Counted from the stretch's first letter, positions 25,878 to 35,773 are shown. The stretch is DNA of 64,000 nt from Bradyrhizobium acaciae (GCF_020889785.1 NZ_JACMYK010000020.1:17072-81071), one strand, 5' to 3'. Numbers and translations are program-made. The notes: generated by a model from the letters alone, not told the origin.

Positions 25878-26139
25878 GACAAATCTCCTGCCAGCGCGAG
25901 ACTAGGCCGCGCGGCATGGCGGCGCCAGCGTCGTCCGTCTTCATGGTTATTCCGAGCAGGCATGATTCATGCCCGGCTGGACCGCCCTAGGCAGGGAATG
26001 TGACTGGACCGCGACGATATGGCTAACATCGGCTTGATCGACCGGTTCCAAAGAGGGGGACGGCGCCGTCCGGATTGTGACAAAGCCTTGGACGCCCCTT
26101 GCACGAAGGCTTGAATTCGCCGCGTTTTCGTTGAAAAGC

Positions 26140-27216
26140 ATGGGGATGACTTCGAGGGGCAACGGCATCGGCGGATGCGGGCGGGGCATGCGGCTCCTTC
26201 CGCTAGTGGCGCTTGCGGCATTTTTGCTCGCGATGGTCCCGGGTTCCGTGTCGGCGCAGTTTTTCAGCGACCGGCCGCCGCCGATCCCGCCTGCTTCGGT
26301 GCCGGATGTACCGTCCGGCCCGGCCCTCAATCTGGCGCCGCCGTCCGGGGCCGGTTCCGGGCCTGTTCTGCCCGGTCCGCTGACCCAACCGACCATCGTC
26401 CAGCCATCCATTGCGACCGTGCCTCCGGTGACGCCGCCGGCCGGCTCCCCGACCGCCGGGCAGGCGGTGCTGTCGCTGACGGCGCGCTACGGCAAGGACC
26501 TGCCGGTCATCAATGCCGGGCTGGTGTGGCGGGTGTTCGCCGACAAGCCGGACGACAACGGCACCTACAAGCTGGTCCGCGAGGAGCGCGGGGCGACGCC
26601 GAACGTCGTGCTGCCGCCCGGCAATTACGTCGTCCATGTCGCGCTCGGCCTCGTCAGCGCGGTGCGTGCCGTCAGCCTGAAGTCGGAGACCGACCGCGAG
26701 TCGTTCGTGCTGCCGGCCGGCGGCCTGCGGATCGAAGGCCGGGTCGGCTCCAGCAAGATCCCGGCCAACCAGATCTCGTTCGCGATCTACAAGGGCAGCC
26801 AGTTCGACGGCTCGGACCGCGGCCCGCTGGTGCCCAACGTCTCCGCCGGCGATGTCGCGCTGCTGCCCGAGGGTACCTACTACATCGTCTCCAACTATGG
26901 TGACGCCAACTCGGTGGTGCGCTCCGACATTCGCGTCGCGGCAGGCAAGCTGACCGACGTCACCGTCACGCATCGCGCGGCCGTGATCACGCTGAAGCTG
27001 GTCAGCGAGAAGGGCGGCGAGGCGCTCGCCAACACCGCATGGTCGGTGATTACGCCGGGCGGCGACGTGATCAAGGAATCGATCGGCGCGTTCCCGCGCG
27101 TCGTGCTCTCGGAAGGCGAGTATCGTGCAATCGCCAAGAACGAGGGCAAGGTGTTCGAGCGTCCCTTCAACGTCGTCAACGGCGTCGATGGCGAAGTCGA
27201 AGTCGTGGCGCGCTGA
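26140..27216 (+). CDS. Exported protein with repeated beta-sandwich segments, unknown function
   Basis: The product (358 residues from 26140, or 342 from an ATG at 26188) has a signal peptide (MRLLPLVALAAFLLAM, cleavage near VSAQF), a Pro-rich linker (about 40-105) and three similar beta-rich segments, each with a TYKL/TYYI/EYRA-type strand after an L-P-x-G turn (VVLPPGNYVVHV, ALLPEGTYYIVS, VVLSEGEYRAIA). This resembles carboxypeptidase-regulatory-like or transthyretin-like modules. I do not recognise the family. It is a single gene, divergent from the patatin. Confidence 0.7.
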   Translation: MGMTSRGNGIGGCGRGMRLLPLVALAAFLLAMVPGSVSAQFFSDRPPPIPPASVPDVPSGPALNLAPPSGAGSGPVLPGPLTQPTIVQPSIATVPPVTPPAGSPTAGQAVLSLTARYGKDLPVINAGLVWRVFADKPDDNGTYKLVREERGATPNVVLPPGNYVVHVALGLVSAVRAVSLKSETDRESFVLPAGGLRIEGRVGSSKIPANQISFAIYKGSQFDGSDRGPLVPNVSAGDVALLPEGTYYIVSNYGDANSVVRSDIRVAAGKLTDVTVTHRAAVITLKLVSEKGGEALANTAWSVITPGGDVIKESIGAFPRVVLSEGEYRAIAKNEGKVFERPFNVVNGVDGEVEVVAR

Positions 27217-27423
27217 CGCCCGACCGCGCTGCATTTCATGCAACCGTCATAGTTTCTAACGCGAACTAACCATCGCGCGAATTTGAGCTGTCATAATCGC
27301 TGGCGGCGACGCGCAGCATCGCTATTTTTACATGGCGTTAAGCCGCGGCATGACTTGGATGCCACGGGGACCACGGCGCGATGGGTTCACGTTGAGGCGT
27401 CATCGCGCTTTGGCTTTTTGTTT

Positions 27424-27473
27424 GAGCATGATCCTTTCGGAAAACCGCTTCGCACATTTTCCGGATCATGCTC
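27424..27473. repeat. GAGCATGATCC palindromic repeat
   Basis: GAGCATGATCC (27424-27434) is complementary to GGATCATGCTC (27463-27473), with inner CGGAAAA/TTTTCCG arms around CCGCTTCGCAC. This is one of the commonest interspersed palindromes of Bradyrhizobium and relatives. A partial copy (GGCATGATCCGGAAAA) is at 58880-58895, just after the lipoprotein gene. Confidence 0.75.
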
Positions 27474-27499
27474 TGGCGTTTGCGTGAACGGGGCGTGCC

Positions 27500-29983
27500 A
27501 TGGTCATGGCCAACAAGAAATCAGCTAAGACATCGGCCAAGTTCAATTCCGAGATGTTCGCGGACGTTCCGGTTCTGCAACGCAAGTGGCAGGCCGCGGT
27601 TCGTCCCGGCGAGAAGCTGCCGCACTATGAAGACGTGATGCTCGGCAGTCTCGGCCGGCTCGCCGATCATATCGTGCTGCTGCGGAACGTCGACGGCGTG
27701 CTCAGCGTCTCGCACACCGGCCGCTATGTCCAGACCTGGCTGAACGACGAGCGCTGGGACATTCCGCTCAGCGCGCTGCCGCCGGACTGCGCCACCGCGC
27801 TGACCGAAGCCGCCGCAAACGCGCGCGAGAACTGTCGGCCCTATCTCGCATCGGCACATTGCGTGCGCGACGGCCTGGTGCGGACCTTCGACGTGCTGGC
27901 GCTGCCGACGCGGTCGCGCTGGGGCGGCATCCTGGTCGGCGTCTACGTCAACGAGCGCAATGCGCAGTACAATCTGCTCGATACGATTTTCTCGGCCACC
28001 GACGAGGGCGTGCTGTCGCTCGCCGCGATCCGCGATGCGCGGGGCGAGCCGGCCGATTTCCAGGTCGTGCATCTCAACCAGGGTGCTGCAAAGCTCTTGA
28101 TGCGGCCCGCAACCGAATTGCTGTGGCGCCGGCTCAGCGCCGGCGGCAATCCGCTTGCCGCGCCGGCGGTGATGGACCGCCTGCTCGGATTCGTTGGAAG
28201 CGGTCCGGGCGGCCAGTTCGAGATCGACAGCGGCGATCGCTGCCTGCGGCTCGGCGTCACGGCGTTCGGCGACATGCTGTCGCTGACCGTCTCCGACGTC
28301 ACGGCGCTGAAGCAGCGCGAGGTGTCGTTCCGCCTGCTGTTCGAGAACAACCCGATGCCGATGTGGGTGTTCGACGCCGGCACGATGGAATTCCTCAGCG
28401 TCAACGACGCCGCCGTTCAGCACTATGGCTACAGCCGGGAGAGATTTCTCGGCATGACGCTGCGCGAGATCTGGCCGGTTGACGAGTGGAGCATGCACAG
28501 TGCAGCCTTGCGCGACATCGGCGACGTCTATCAATCGAGCCGCGACTGGCGGCACGTCAAGGCCGATGGCACCGAGATCCATGTGCTGACCTTCGGACGC
28601 AAGGTGGCGTTCGAGGGCCGTGACGGCTATCTGGTCGCGGTGGTCGACATCACCGAGCGTCGCGCCGCCGAAGCGCGGATCGCCCACATGGCGCACCATG
28701 ATGGCCTCACCAACCTGCCGAACCGCGACTTCTATCAGCAGCGCCTGAGCGAGGCGCTGGAGCGGGGCCGAAACGGCAACAAGCGCGTCGCGGTGATGTG
28801 CATCGACCTCGACCTGTTCAAGAACGTCAACGACTCGTTCGGGCATCCGATGGGCGACCGGCTGCTCAAGCTGGTGGCGGAGCGGTTGCGCGAGGTGGTC
28901 CGTGACGACAACGTGGCGGCCCGCCTAGGCGGTGACGAGTTTGCGATCGTGCTTGCCGCCGACGTTTCGCCGAAGGAGGCGAGCGCTTTTGCCGAACGGC
29001 TGATCGATGCGCTGAGCGCGCCCTACAACATCGACGGGCTCGAAGTCGTGGTCGGCGCCAGCGTCGGGATTGCGCTGTCGCCGGGTGACGGCACGTCGTC
29101 GGAAGAATTGATGCGCAACGCTGACATGGCGCTGTACCGCGCCAAGTCCGACGGCGGCGGCGTGCATCATTTCTTCGAACCGGAGATGGATCAGCAGGCG
29201 CAGAAGCGCCGCGACATGGAGCGCGATCTGCGCGCGGCCTTCAGCAACGGCGAGTTCGAGCTGCACTACCAGCCGCTGATCGATATCGCCGCCGACCGCA
29301 TCTCGGGCTTCGAGTCGCTGCTGCGCTGGCGGCATCCGCAGAAGGGCATGGTGTCGCCCGCGGAGTTCATCCCGGTCGCCGAGGACATCGGCCTGATCGT
29401 CGCGCTCGGCGAATGGGTGCTGCGCGAGGCCTGCGCCGAGGCGATGAAGTGGCCGGCCGACGTCAAGGTCGCCGTCAATCTTTCACCGGTCCAGTTCCGC
29501 AGCCGCAATCTGGTTCAGGCCGTGATCTCGGCGCTGGCGCATTCGGGCCTGCCAGCGCGCCGGCTCGAGCTCGAGATCACCGAATCGGTGTTTCTCGCGG
29601 AGACCGAGGCCAATCTCGCCATCCTGCATCAGCTGCGCGAGCTCGGCGTCAGCATCTCGATGGACGATTTCGGCACCGGCTATTCCAGCCTGAGCTATCT
29701 GCGCAGCTTTCCGTTCGACAAGATCAAGATCGACCGCTCCTTCGTGAAGGATCTGGCGCGGCGCTCGGACTGTGTCGCGATCGTGCGTGCGATCTCCGGC
29801 CTCGGCCGCAGCCTCAAGATCACCACGACCGCGGAAGGCGTCGAGACGACGGATCAGCTCGACTGGCTGCGCGCCGAAGGCTGCAACGAGGTGCAGGGAT
29901 TCCTGTTCAGCGCTGCGAGGCCGGGGCACGAGATCGCAGCCTTGCTGAGCGGCTTTGCGGAGCGCGCGTCGAAGGCGGCTTGA
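27500..29983 (+). CDS. PAS-GGDEF-EAL cyclic-di-GMP signalling protein
   Basis: The 827-residue product has an N-terminal PAS-like region (about 15-150), a second sensor part, a PAS domain (about 275-385, FENNPMPMWVFDAGTMEFL), a GGDEF domain with intact GGDEF at about 477-481 and an EAL domain. The signature EAL reads ESL (GFESLLRWRHP, E at about 605), but downstream ligands are kept: NLSPVQF, LEITESVF, MDDFGTGYSSL, IKIDRSFV, TAEGVET. The I-site upstream of GGDEF is RDDN rather than RxxD. It therefore could make and degrade c-di-GMP without product inhibition (inference). Start at 27500 has only a weak ribosome-binding site. Confidence 0.9.
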   Translation: MVMANKKSAKTSAKFNSEMFADVPVLQRKWQAAVRPGEKLPHYEDVMLGSLGRLADHIVLLRNVDGVLSVSHTGRYVQTWLNDERWDIPLSALPPDCATALTEAAANARENCRPYLASAHCVRDGLVRTFDVLALPTRSRWGGILVGVYVNERNAQYNLLDTIFSATDEGVLSLAAIRDARGEPADFQVVHLNQGAAKLLMRPATELLWRRLSAGGNPLAAPAVMDRLLGFVGSGPGGQFEIDSGDRCLRLGVTAFGDMLSLTVSDVTALKQREVSFRLLFENNPMPMWVFDAGTMEFLSVNDAAVQHYGYSRERFLGMTLREIWPVDEWSMHSAALRDIGDVYQSSRDWRHVKADGTEIHVLTFGRKVAFEGRDGYLVAVVDITERRAAEARIAHMAHHDGLTNLPNRDFYQQRLSEALERGRNGNKRVAVMCIDLDLFKNVNDSFGHPMGDRLLKLVAERLREVVRDDNVAARLGGDEFAIVLAADVSPKEASAFAERLIDALSAPYNIDGLEVVVGASVGIALSPGDGTSSEELMRNADMALYRAKSDGGGVHHFFEPEMDQQAQKRRDMERDLRAAFSNGEFELHYQPLIDIAADRISGFESLLRWRHPQKGMVSPAEFIPVAEDIGLIVALGEWVLREACAEAMKWPADVKVAVNLSPVQFRSRNLVQAVISALAHSGLPARRLELEITESVFLAETEANLAILHQLRELGVSISMDDFGTGYSSLSYLRSFPFDKIKIDRSFVKDLARRSDCVAIVRAISGLGRSLKITTTAEGVETTDQLDWLRAEGCNEVQGFLFSAARPGHEIAALLSGFAERASKAA

Positions 29984-30010
29984 GCTTTTATCCGGAATGA
30001 CCACGGTTCC

Positions 30011-30115
30011 CGTAGCTCGGGTGAGCGAAGCGCCACCCGGGAGGAGCGTCCAGCATATCGCGGAGCCTGTCGTCGGGCGCGCGTTCGCGCGAGCCGTTGG
30101 CTCATGCGGGCTACG
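30011..30115. repeat. CGTAGCTCGGGTGAGCGAAGCG-type rhizobial repeat
   Basis: CGTAGCTCGGGTGAGCGAAG at 30011-30030 is followed by an imperfect complement, CACCCGGGAG, and later by ATGCGGGCTACG (30104-30115), which complements the CGTAGC...G start. It is the GTAGCCCGGATGAGCGAAGC repeat family. It lies between the convergent EAL protein and nitroreductase genes. Confidence 0.6.
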
Positions 30116-30129
30116 AGGCGGTGCCTCGT

Positions 30130-30693
30130 CTAGAACCGCGTCACGATATCCGACAGCGACGGGCGCGGCCGGTCCTCGCTCGGCTTGGTCGGCGTGCCGA
30201 TGTGGATCAGGCCTGCGAGCTTTTCGTCCGGCTTCAGGCCGAGACCGTCGAGCACGTCGCGGTCGAAGGCAAACCAGCCGGTCAGCCAGCAGGCGCCGTA
30301 GCCGAGGGCTGCGGCGGCGGTGACGATGTTCATCGCGCTCGCGCCCGCCGACAATTCCTGCTCCCACGGCGGCACCTTCGGGTGCGGCTTGGTGAAGGAG
30401 ACCACGCCGATCACCAGCGGCGCATCGGTCAGGCGCTTCTTCTCGACCTCGATGTCGGAGACGGGCGCGCCGGGATTCTTGCGGGCGAAGACCTTTGCGA
30501 TCACGTCACCGGCGCGCGCGCGGGCATCGCCCTCGAACACGATGAAGCGCCAAGGTGCCAGCTTGCCGTGGTCGGGCACGCGCGCACCGATCGTCAAAAT
30601 GGTCTCGAGCTCGGCCGCGGACGGCCCGGGGCCGGTCATCTCGCGCGGTTTCAGCGAACGGCGTGTCTTCAGGAGTTCAATGGCATCGGGCAC
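30130..30693 (-). CDS. Nitroreductase family protein
   Basis: The 187-residue protein has the flavin-dependent nitroreductase pattern: LLKTRRSLKPREM (FMN phosphate contact), GARVPDHGKLAPWRFIVFEG, SAGASAMNIVTAAAALGYGACWLTGW, and C-terminal HIGTPTKPSEDRPRP. It would reduce nitroaromatics or quinones with NAD(P)H and FMN. The GTG at 30693 is preferred over 30726 because AAGGA lies 8 bases upstream of it, while 30726 falls inside a strong hairpin (30714-30740). It follows thrS on the same strand after 84 bases. Confidence 0.85.
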   Translation of the reverse strand: MPDAIELLKTRRSLKPREMTGPGPSAAELETILTIGARVPDHGKLAPWRFIVFEGDARARAGDVIAKVFARKNPGAPVSDIEVEKKRLTDAPLVIGVVSFTKPHPKVPPWEQELSAGASAMNIVTAAAALGYGACWLTGWFAFDRDVLDGLGLKPDEKLAGLIHIGTPTKPSEDRPRPSLSDIVTRF

Positions 30694-30713
30694 GGAAATG
30701 TCCTTCAAGGGGA

Positions 30714-30740
30714 GTCGTGCCCCCAAGATGGGGGCACGAC
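30714..30740 (-). promoter_or_regulatory. Perfect 11-bp hairpin between thrS and nitroreductase gene
   Basis: GTCGTGCCCCC (30714-30724) pairs with GGGGGCACGAC (30730-30740) with a 5-base loop. On the minus strand it comes after thrS and just before the nitroreductase ribosome-binding site. Lacking a T-tract, it may act as an mRNA processing or stabilising element, or as a block for the downstream gene. Confidence 0.55.
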
Positions 30741-30777
30741 GGAGCCAGCGAAAGCCAGTTTAGACCGATTGTGAAGA

Positions 30778-32826
30778 TCACGCGGCGGATCGCGCCCGCT
30801 TCACGTCCGGCGGCGTTGCTTCATCGACCAGCGCGGCAATCGCCTCATCGGTCGGCATCACGACCTGGCGCTCGCTGCCGAGGCGGCGGACCGAGACCGA
30901 ATGGGTTTCGGCTTCCTTCTTGCCGACGACGAGCAGGGCCGGGATCTTGGCCAGCGAGTGCTCGCGGACCTTGTAGTTGATCTTCTCATTGCGCAGGTCG
31001 ATCTCGACCCGCAGCCCGGCGCGGCGCGCCGCCGCCGCCACCACCTTGGCGTACTCGTCGCCTTCGGAGGTGATGGTCGTGACCACGAGCTGCGTCGGCG
31101 CCAGCCAGAGCGGGAAGTTGCCGGCATAATGCTCGATCAGGATGCCGATGAAGCGCTCCATCGAGCCGCAGATCGCGCGGTGCACCATGACCGGTGCCTT
31201 CTTCGAGCCGTCGTGATCGATGTAGAACGCGCCGAACCGCTCCGGCAGGTTGAAGTCGACCTGGGTCGTGCCGCATTGCCAGTCGCGGCCGATGGCGTCG
31301 CGCAGCACATATTCGAACTTCGGCCCGTAGAACGCGCCTTCGCCCGGATTGATCTCGGTGCGGATCCGGTTGCTGCCCTTGGCCTTGATCTCCGACAGCA
31401 CGGTCGCCATCACGCGCTCGGCGTGATCCCACATCTCGTCGGTGCCGACCCGCTTCTCGGGCCGCGTCGAGAGCTTGACAGTGAGCTCGCCATCGAAGCC
31501 GAAATCGGCGTAGGTCGACAGGATCAGCTCGTTGATCTTGAGGCACTCATCGGCGAGCTGCTCTTCGGTACAGAACACGTGGGCGTCGTCCTGGGTGAAG
31601 CCGCGCACCCGCATCAGGCCGTGCATCGCGCCCGACGGCTCGTAGCGATGCACGACGCCGAACTCGGCGAGCCGCAAGGGCAGGTCGCGGTAGCTCTTCA
31701 GCCCGTGCTTGAAGATCTGGACATGGCCCGGGCAGTTCATCGGCTTCAGCGCGAACCAGCGCTTGTCCTCGGCCTCGTCGCCGGCCGACTGCGCCGCGAA
31801 CATGTTCTCGCGATACCAGTCCCAATGGCCCGAGGTCTCCCACAGCACCTTGTCGAGGATCTGCGGGGCATTGACCTCGTTGTAGTCGCCGAGCAGCCGG
31901 CGCCGCATATAGGCGATCAGCTGCTGGAAGATGGTCCAGCCCTTCGGGTGCCAGAACACCACGCCGGGGCCTTCCTCCTGGAAGTGGAACAGGTCGAGCT
32001 CGCGGCCGAGCTTGCGGTGGTCGCGCTTCTCGGCTTCCTCGATCTGCTTGAGGTAGGCGTCGAGGTCTTCCTGCTTCGCGAATGCCGTGCCGTAGATGCG
32101 GGTCAGCATCGGATTGTTGGAATCGCCGCGCCAATAGGCGCCGGCAACCTTCATCAGCTTGAATGCGTTGCCGATCTTGCCGGTCGAGGTCATGTGCGGA
32201 CCGCGGCACAGATCGAACCAGTCGCCCTGGAAATAGATCTTGATCGGCTCGTTGCCGGGAATGGCGTCGACCAGCTCGACCTTGAAGGCCTCGCCCTTGT
32301 CGCGGAACACCTGCTTGGTCTTCTCGCGATCCCAGACTTCCTTGGTGAACGGCTTGTCGCGCGCGACGATCTCGCGCATCCGCTTCTCGATCGCGGCAAA
32401 ATCTTCCGGGGTGAACGGCTCGTTGCGGAAGAAGTCGTAGTAGAAGCCGTTCTCGATCACCGGGCCGATCGTGACCTGGGTGCCCGGCCACAGCGACTGC
32501 ACGGCTTCGGCGAGCACATGCGCGGCATCGTGCCGGATCAGTTCCAGCGCGCGCGGGTCGTCGCGGCCGACCAGCTCGATCCTGGCGTCGGCTTCAATGG
32601 GATCATTGAGGTCGGCAAGCGTGCCATCGAGCGCCATCGCGACGGTGCGCTTGGCGAGGGAGGGCGAAATGCCTTTGGCGATGTCGAGACCGGTGGTGCC
32701 TCTCGGGAATTCACGCCTCGCTCCATCAGGGAAGGTGAGGGCGATCTTGTCCACGGGTTCTGCGGGTTTGAGGTTGGAGAGGCTGTACTGGAATCCGGAT
32801 TCGGATTTGGGTGGCGTGTCTGCCAT
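30778..32826 (-). CDS. thrS: Threonyl-tRNA synthetase
   Basis: The 682-residue protein has the full ThrRS layout: TGS domain (about 25-85), editing domain with [11 protein letters not shown], class II catalytic core with motif 2 ([15 protein letters not shown]) and the zinc Cys in MNCPGHVQ, motif 3 ([15 protein letters not shown]), and a C-terminal anticodon-binding domain. It charges tRNA-Thr in the cytoplasm. Start [11 protein letters not shown] at 32826 follows AGGAG. No T-box or leader peptide is obvious upstream. Confidence 0.97.
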   Translation of the reverse strand: MADTPPKSESGFQYSLSNLKPAEPVDKIALTFPDGARREFPRGTTGLDIAKGISPSLAKRTVAMALDGTLADLNDPIEADARIELVGRDDPRALELIRHDAAHVLAEAVQSLWPGTQVTIGPVIENGFYYDFFRNEPFTPEDFAAIEKRMREIVARDKPFTKEVWDREKTKQVFRDKGEAFKVELVDAIPGNEPIKIYFQGDWFDLCRGPHMTSTGKIGNAFKLMKVAGAYWRGDSNNPMLTRIYGTAFAKQEDLDAYLKQIEEAEKRDHRKLGRELDLFHFQEEGPGVVFWHPKGWTIFQQLIAYMRRRLLGDYNEVNAPQILDKVLWETSGHWDWYRENMFAAQSAGDEAEDKRWFALKPMNCPGHVQIFKHGLKSYRDLPLRLAEFGVVHRYEPSGAMHGLMRVRGFTQDDAHVFCTEEQLADECLKINELILSTYADFGFDGELTVKLSTRPEKRVGTDEMWDHAERVMATVLSEIKAKGSNRIRTEINPGEGAFYGPKFEYVLRDAIGRDWQCGTTQVDFNLPERFGAFYIDHDGSKKAPVMVHRAICGSMERFIGILIEHYAGNFPLWLAPTQLVVTTITSEGDEYAKVVAAAARRAGLRVEIDLRNEKINYKVREHSLAKIPALLVVGKKEAETHSVSVRRLGSERQVVMPTDEAIAALVDEATPPDVKRARSAA

Positions 32827-33036
32827 GATGTCTCCTGTAGCTCACTCCTGCGAACGAGCGCAGGTAAGCGGAAAGCAGCGGTATAGCAGGGGATTTGACG
32901 CCTGCAATCCGGCAATATCAAGAAAATGGCCCTCCTGCGGCAGGGAATTGAGGCAAGCTCGCCGCACCTGACGGCACCGAACGTTGCGACGCTGCCGATC
33001 ATCGTCTAACGTCGAACGTCCCACCTTCCCGACATC

Positions 33037-34356
33037 GTGCGATCCACCAAATTCATGCTTTCCCGTGTCCTGTTTTTCGTGGCGCTGCTTCTGATCCCCG
33101 GCGTCTTGCGCGCGGAAGAAACACCGGTCGAGAAGGTCGGATTTGCGAAACGGCTGACGATCTACCTCGCCAAGGGACCGGCGAATGCCTGCGGCGCCGG
33201 TTGCGATCGCTGGATTGCGATCGAAGGCGAGATCGATCGGGATGCGGCGGCGCGGATTCGCAGCTTCCTGCTTGCCATAAAGGACACGCAGCTTCCGATC
33301 TACCTTCACTCGCCCGGCGGAAACGTCGAGCAGTCCTATGCGATTGCGCGGTTTCTGCGTGCGCGCAAGGCGGTTGCCCGGGTCGGCCGCACCAACGTGC
33401 CGGCCTGTTCCACCGGCACGCAGGTCGACGCCGCCTGCCTCAAGATCAAGGCTGCGAAGAGGGAGGTCGAGGCCGAACTCACCACCCGAAATGCGATGTG
33501 CGTTTCGGCCTGCGCCTATCTGTTCCTGGGCGCGACCACCCGCGAGGTGGCACCCGATTCGGTGCTCGGGGTGCACAATTCCAAGCTGATGTTCGTGGTC
33601 CATGGGCATCCTCCGGCCCAGGCTGTCGCGGACTTCAGGCGGCGCGAGATGGTGAGCGCCGATCGCGACCGCAACCTGTTCCTGGCGGCGATGGGGATCA
33701 GCCATGAGCTCAGCGAACTGATCCGGACTGTGAAGTTCGAGAGCCTGCACGTGCTGACGCGGCCGGAACTCTATCGCTTCGGAATCGATACGCGGCCGTT
33801 GCCGGAAACCCTGTGGGCGGTGGAGAAGGAAACGCGGCCCTATGTGCGCAAGATCGCGCAGGAGAAAAAGGGCGACGGCAGTTCGTTCCGCATGATGGAG
33901 TGGCGCCTGTTCTGCGAGAACAGGGATCGCGGGCGGCTGATGTTCGTGCGCGAATTCGATGAAGGCGTCGCCGGCAAGAGCACGGTGGTGATGATGGCCG
34001 GCGCCACCAAGACCATCGCGTTCGGCAGATCGCCGGCGCGGTTCGGCAAATACGAGGTCTGGAGCGACCCGGTGAGCTCGGACAGCGTGCAGGCGATGCT
34101 GGCGGTCCCGCATCTACAGGTCGGCGAGAGCACGCTGTCGTCCGATGCCAGATCCGACGTCAGGTCCGATGCAAAGTCCGACCTGAAGCCCGGCTATGCA
34201 ACATTCGACATCGACACGACCGGGCTGGATCGGGGATGGACGCAGCTTCTGGCATCGTGTCCGGCGGCGACGGCAGGTCCGAAGCCCGCGGCTCCGATTC
34301 CGCCTGTCGTTTCGCCGAGCGTCGACGCGGCGCCGACGGCATCGCGGGCGCCGTGA
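33037..34356 (+). CDS. Exported COG3904-like protein with ClpP/crotonase-like core
   Basis: The 439-residue product has a signal peptide (FMLSRVLFFVALLLIPGVLRAEE), a YLHSPGGNVEQSYAIARFL segment typical of the SDH/crotonase-ClpP fold and a CVSACAYLFLGATTREV motif, in which the Ser between two Cys (CxSxC) corresponds to a ClpP-like nucleophile position. The central PxxSVLGVHN strand follows. The C-terminal 220 residues are not recognised. Start is a GTG at 33037; an ATG at 33055 is equally plausible. A shorter relative is encoded at 36483-37400. Protease activity has not been established for this group. Confidence 0.65.
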   Translation: MRSTKFMLSRVLFFVALLLIPGVLRAEETPVEKVGFAKRLTIYLAKGPANACGAGCDRWIAIEGEIDRDAAARIRSFLLAIKDTQLPIYLHSPGGNVEQSYAIARFLRARKAVARVGRTNVPACSTGTQVDAACLKIKAAKREVEAELTTRNAMCVSACAYLFLGATTREVAPDSVLGVHNSKLMFVVHGHPPAQAVADFRRREMVSADRDRNLFLAAMGISHELSELIRTVKFESLHVLTRPELYRFGIDTRPLPETLWAVEKETRPYVRKIAQEKKGDGSSFRMMEWRLFCENRDRGRLMFVREFDEGVAGKSTVVMMAGATKTIAFGRSPARFGKYEVWSDPVSSDSVQAMLAVPHLQVGESTLSSDARSDVRSDAKSDLKPGYATFDIDTTGLDRGWTQLLASCPAATAGPKPAAPIPPVVSPSVDAAPTASRAP

Positions 34357-34390
34357 GCGCAAGAGGCGCCAAACGATCAAGTGCCATGCA

Positions 34391-34409
34391 TTTAGATGCA
34401 GTTGCATTG
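34391..34409. promoter_or_regulatory. Possible MarR-type operator (TTTAGATGCA-gt-TGCATTGA)
   Basis: A palindrome ATGCA-GT-TGCAT (34396-34407) with AT-rich flanks sits 30 bases before the MFS gene. TTAGATGCA half-sites of this kind are bound by MarR-family repressors in Rhizobiales. A regulator gene is not adjacent, so the proposal rests on the motif only. Confidence 0.3.
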
Positions 34410-34435
34410 ATCTCGGAGTCTGCTAACACCGCGGC

Positions 34436-35596
34436 GTGAAACGCTTCGCTCCTACCGCATTGATGCTCGGCAACATCGTCACCGGCTGCTCGGTGCTGGC
34501 GCCGGCCGGCATGCTGGCGGAATTGTCTGATGGCCTCGGCGTCACGATCCACACTGCGGGTCTCCTGATCACCTTCGGCGCGATCGTGCTGTGCGTGGGC
34601 TCGCCGGTGACGGCCTGGCTGACCAGCCGGTTCGAACGGCGCGCCTTGCTGACGGCGACGCTGCTGGTGCTGACGCTGACCAACGCAGCATCGGCTTTCG
34701 CGCCGGACTACGACAGTCTGCTGGCCATCCGCCTCGTGATGCTCGCGGTCGGCGTGCTCTACACACCGCAGGCGGCCGGCACCGCGGCGCTGATCGTGCC
34801 GGTGGAGAAGCGCGGCAGCACGATCGCCTACATCTTCCTCGGCTGGTCGCTCGCCGCCGCGATCGGGCTGCCGTTGATCACCTTCATCGCAAGCCGTTAC
34901 GGTTTTCGCGTGACCTATGGCGCGATCGCGCTGACCGGGCTCGTGAGCTCACTGCTGCTGTGGTGGCGGCTGCCCGGCGGGTTGCATGGCGTGCCGGTCG
35001 ATTTGAGGACGTGGGCCGATCTCGGCCGTAATCCAACCGTCATCCTGCTGCTGTCGATCACGACGTTGCAGATGTCGGGTCAGTTCGTGGTGTTCACCTT
35101 CATGGGGCCGCTGCTCGCCAAGCTGACCGGCGCCAATGCCGACGCCGTCGGGATCGTGTTCGCGCTCTACGGCATTTTCGGCTTCGTCGGTATCGCGATC
35201 GCAACCCGCATCGTGGATTCCTGGGGCGCCTGGAAGACGTCGGTCCTGTTCACCGTGCTGCTGCTCGCGGGCGTGGCCGGCTGGGCGCTGAGCGCGGGCG
35301 CCTATGCATTGATGGCCGCCTCCGTTGCGGTGTGGGGCCTGGGCTTCGCCTCGACCAATTCGATGCAGCAGGTGCGTTTGGTCGGTGCGGCTCCGGCGCT
35401 CGCGTCGGCGTCGGTCTCGCTCAACACCTCGGTGCTGTATATCGGCCAGGCCATCGGCTCGGCGATCGGCGGATTGCTGTTCGCGCGCGAATGGCTGCAT
35501 AGCGCGGGCTACGTGGCGACGGCCTTCGTCGCGGCGGCCCTGGTGGTCGTGGTCATCACGCGGCCGCGCCGGGTGCGCACTGCTCCAGCCGAGTAG
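34436..35596 (+). CDS. MFS transporter (drug/sugar efflux type)
   Basis: The 386-residue protein has twelve predicted membrane helices, the loop 2-3 motif SRFERRALLTATL (MFS motif A-like) and helix 4-5 YIFLGWSLAAAIGLP. Layout and length match the AraJ/YdhP group of DHA1-type exporters of arabinose analogues or drugs. The start is a GTG at 34436. The substrate cannot be read from the sequence. Confidence 0.85.
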   Translation: MKRFAPTALMLGNIVTGCSVLAPAGMLAELSDGLGVTIHTAGLLITFGAIVLCVGSPVTAWLTSRFERRALLTATLLVLTLTNAASAFAPDYDSLLAIRLVMLAVGVLYTPQAAGTAALIVPVEKRGSTIAYIFLGWSLAAAIGLPLITFIASRYGFRVTYGAIALTGLVSSLLLWWRLPGGLHGVPVDLRTWADLGRNPTVILLLSITTLQMSGQFVVFTFMGPLLAKLTGANADAVGIVFALYGIFGFVGIAIATRIVDSWGAWKTSVLFTVLLLAGVAGWALSAGAYALMAASVAVWGLGFASTNSMQQVRLVGAAPALASASVSLNTSVLYIGQAIGSAIGGLLFAREWLHSAGYVATAFVAAALVVVVITRPRRVRTAPAE

Positions 35597-35605
35597 GTAT
35601 GTGCC

Positions 35606-35773
35606 TCACCACTTGACGCTCTGGCTCGGCACGATGAACGCCGTCGTGCTCGGCTTGTTGGAATTGTGGGTGAAGTAGCCGTAGGCGGCAATGATCACGA
35701 CGAGCAGGGCAAGCACGGCCAACAAATCGATCTGCCGGGGGTCGTGACCGTTGTGGCTGATTTTCCAGCGCAT
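35606..35773 (-). CDS. Small single-pass membrane protein (55 aa)
   Basis: The 55-residue product MRWKISHNGH... has a charged N-terminus, one membrane helix (LLAVLALLVVIIAAYGYFT) and a short tail. A very good ribosome-binding site (GGAGG, 7 bases from ATG) supports it. It is convergent with the MFS gene, 9 bases away. I know no function for it. Confidence 0.65.
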   Translation of the reverse strand: MRWKISHNGHDPRQIDLLAVLALLVVIIAAYGYFTHNSNKPSTTAFIVPSQSVKW

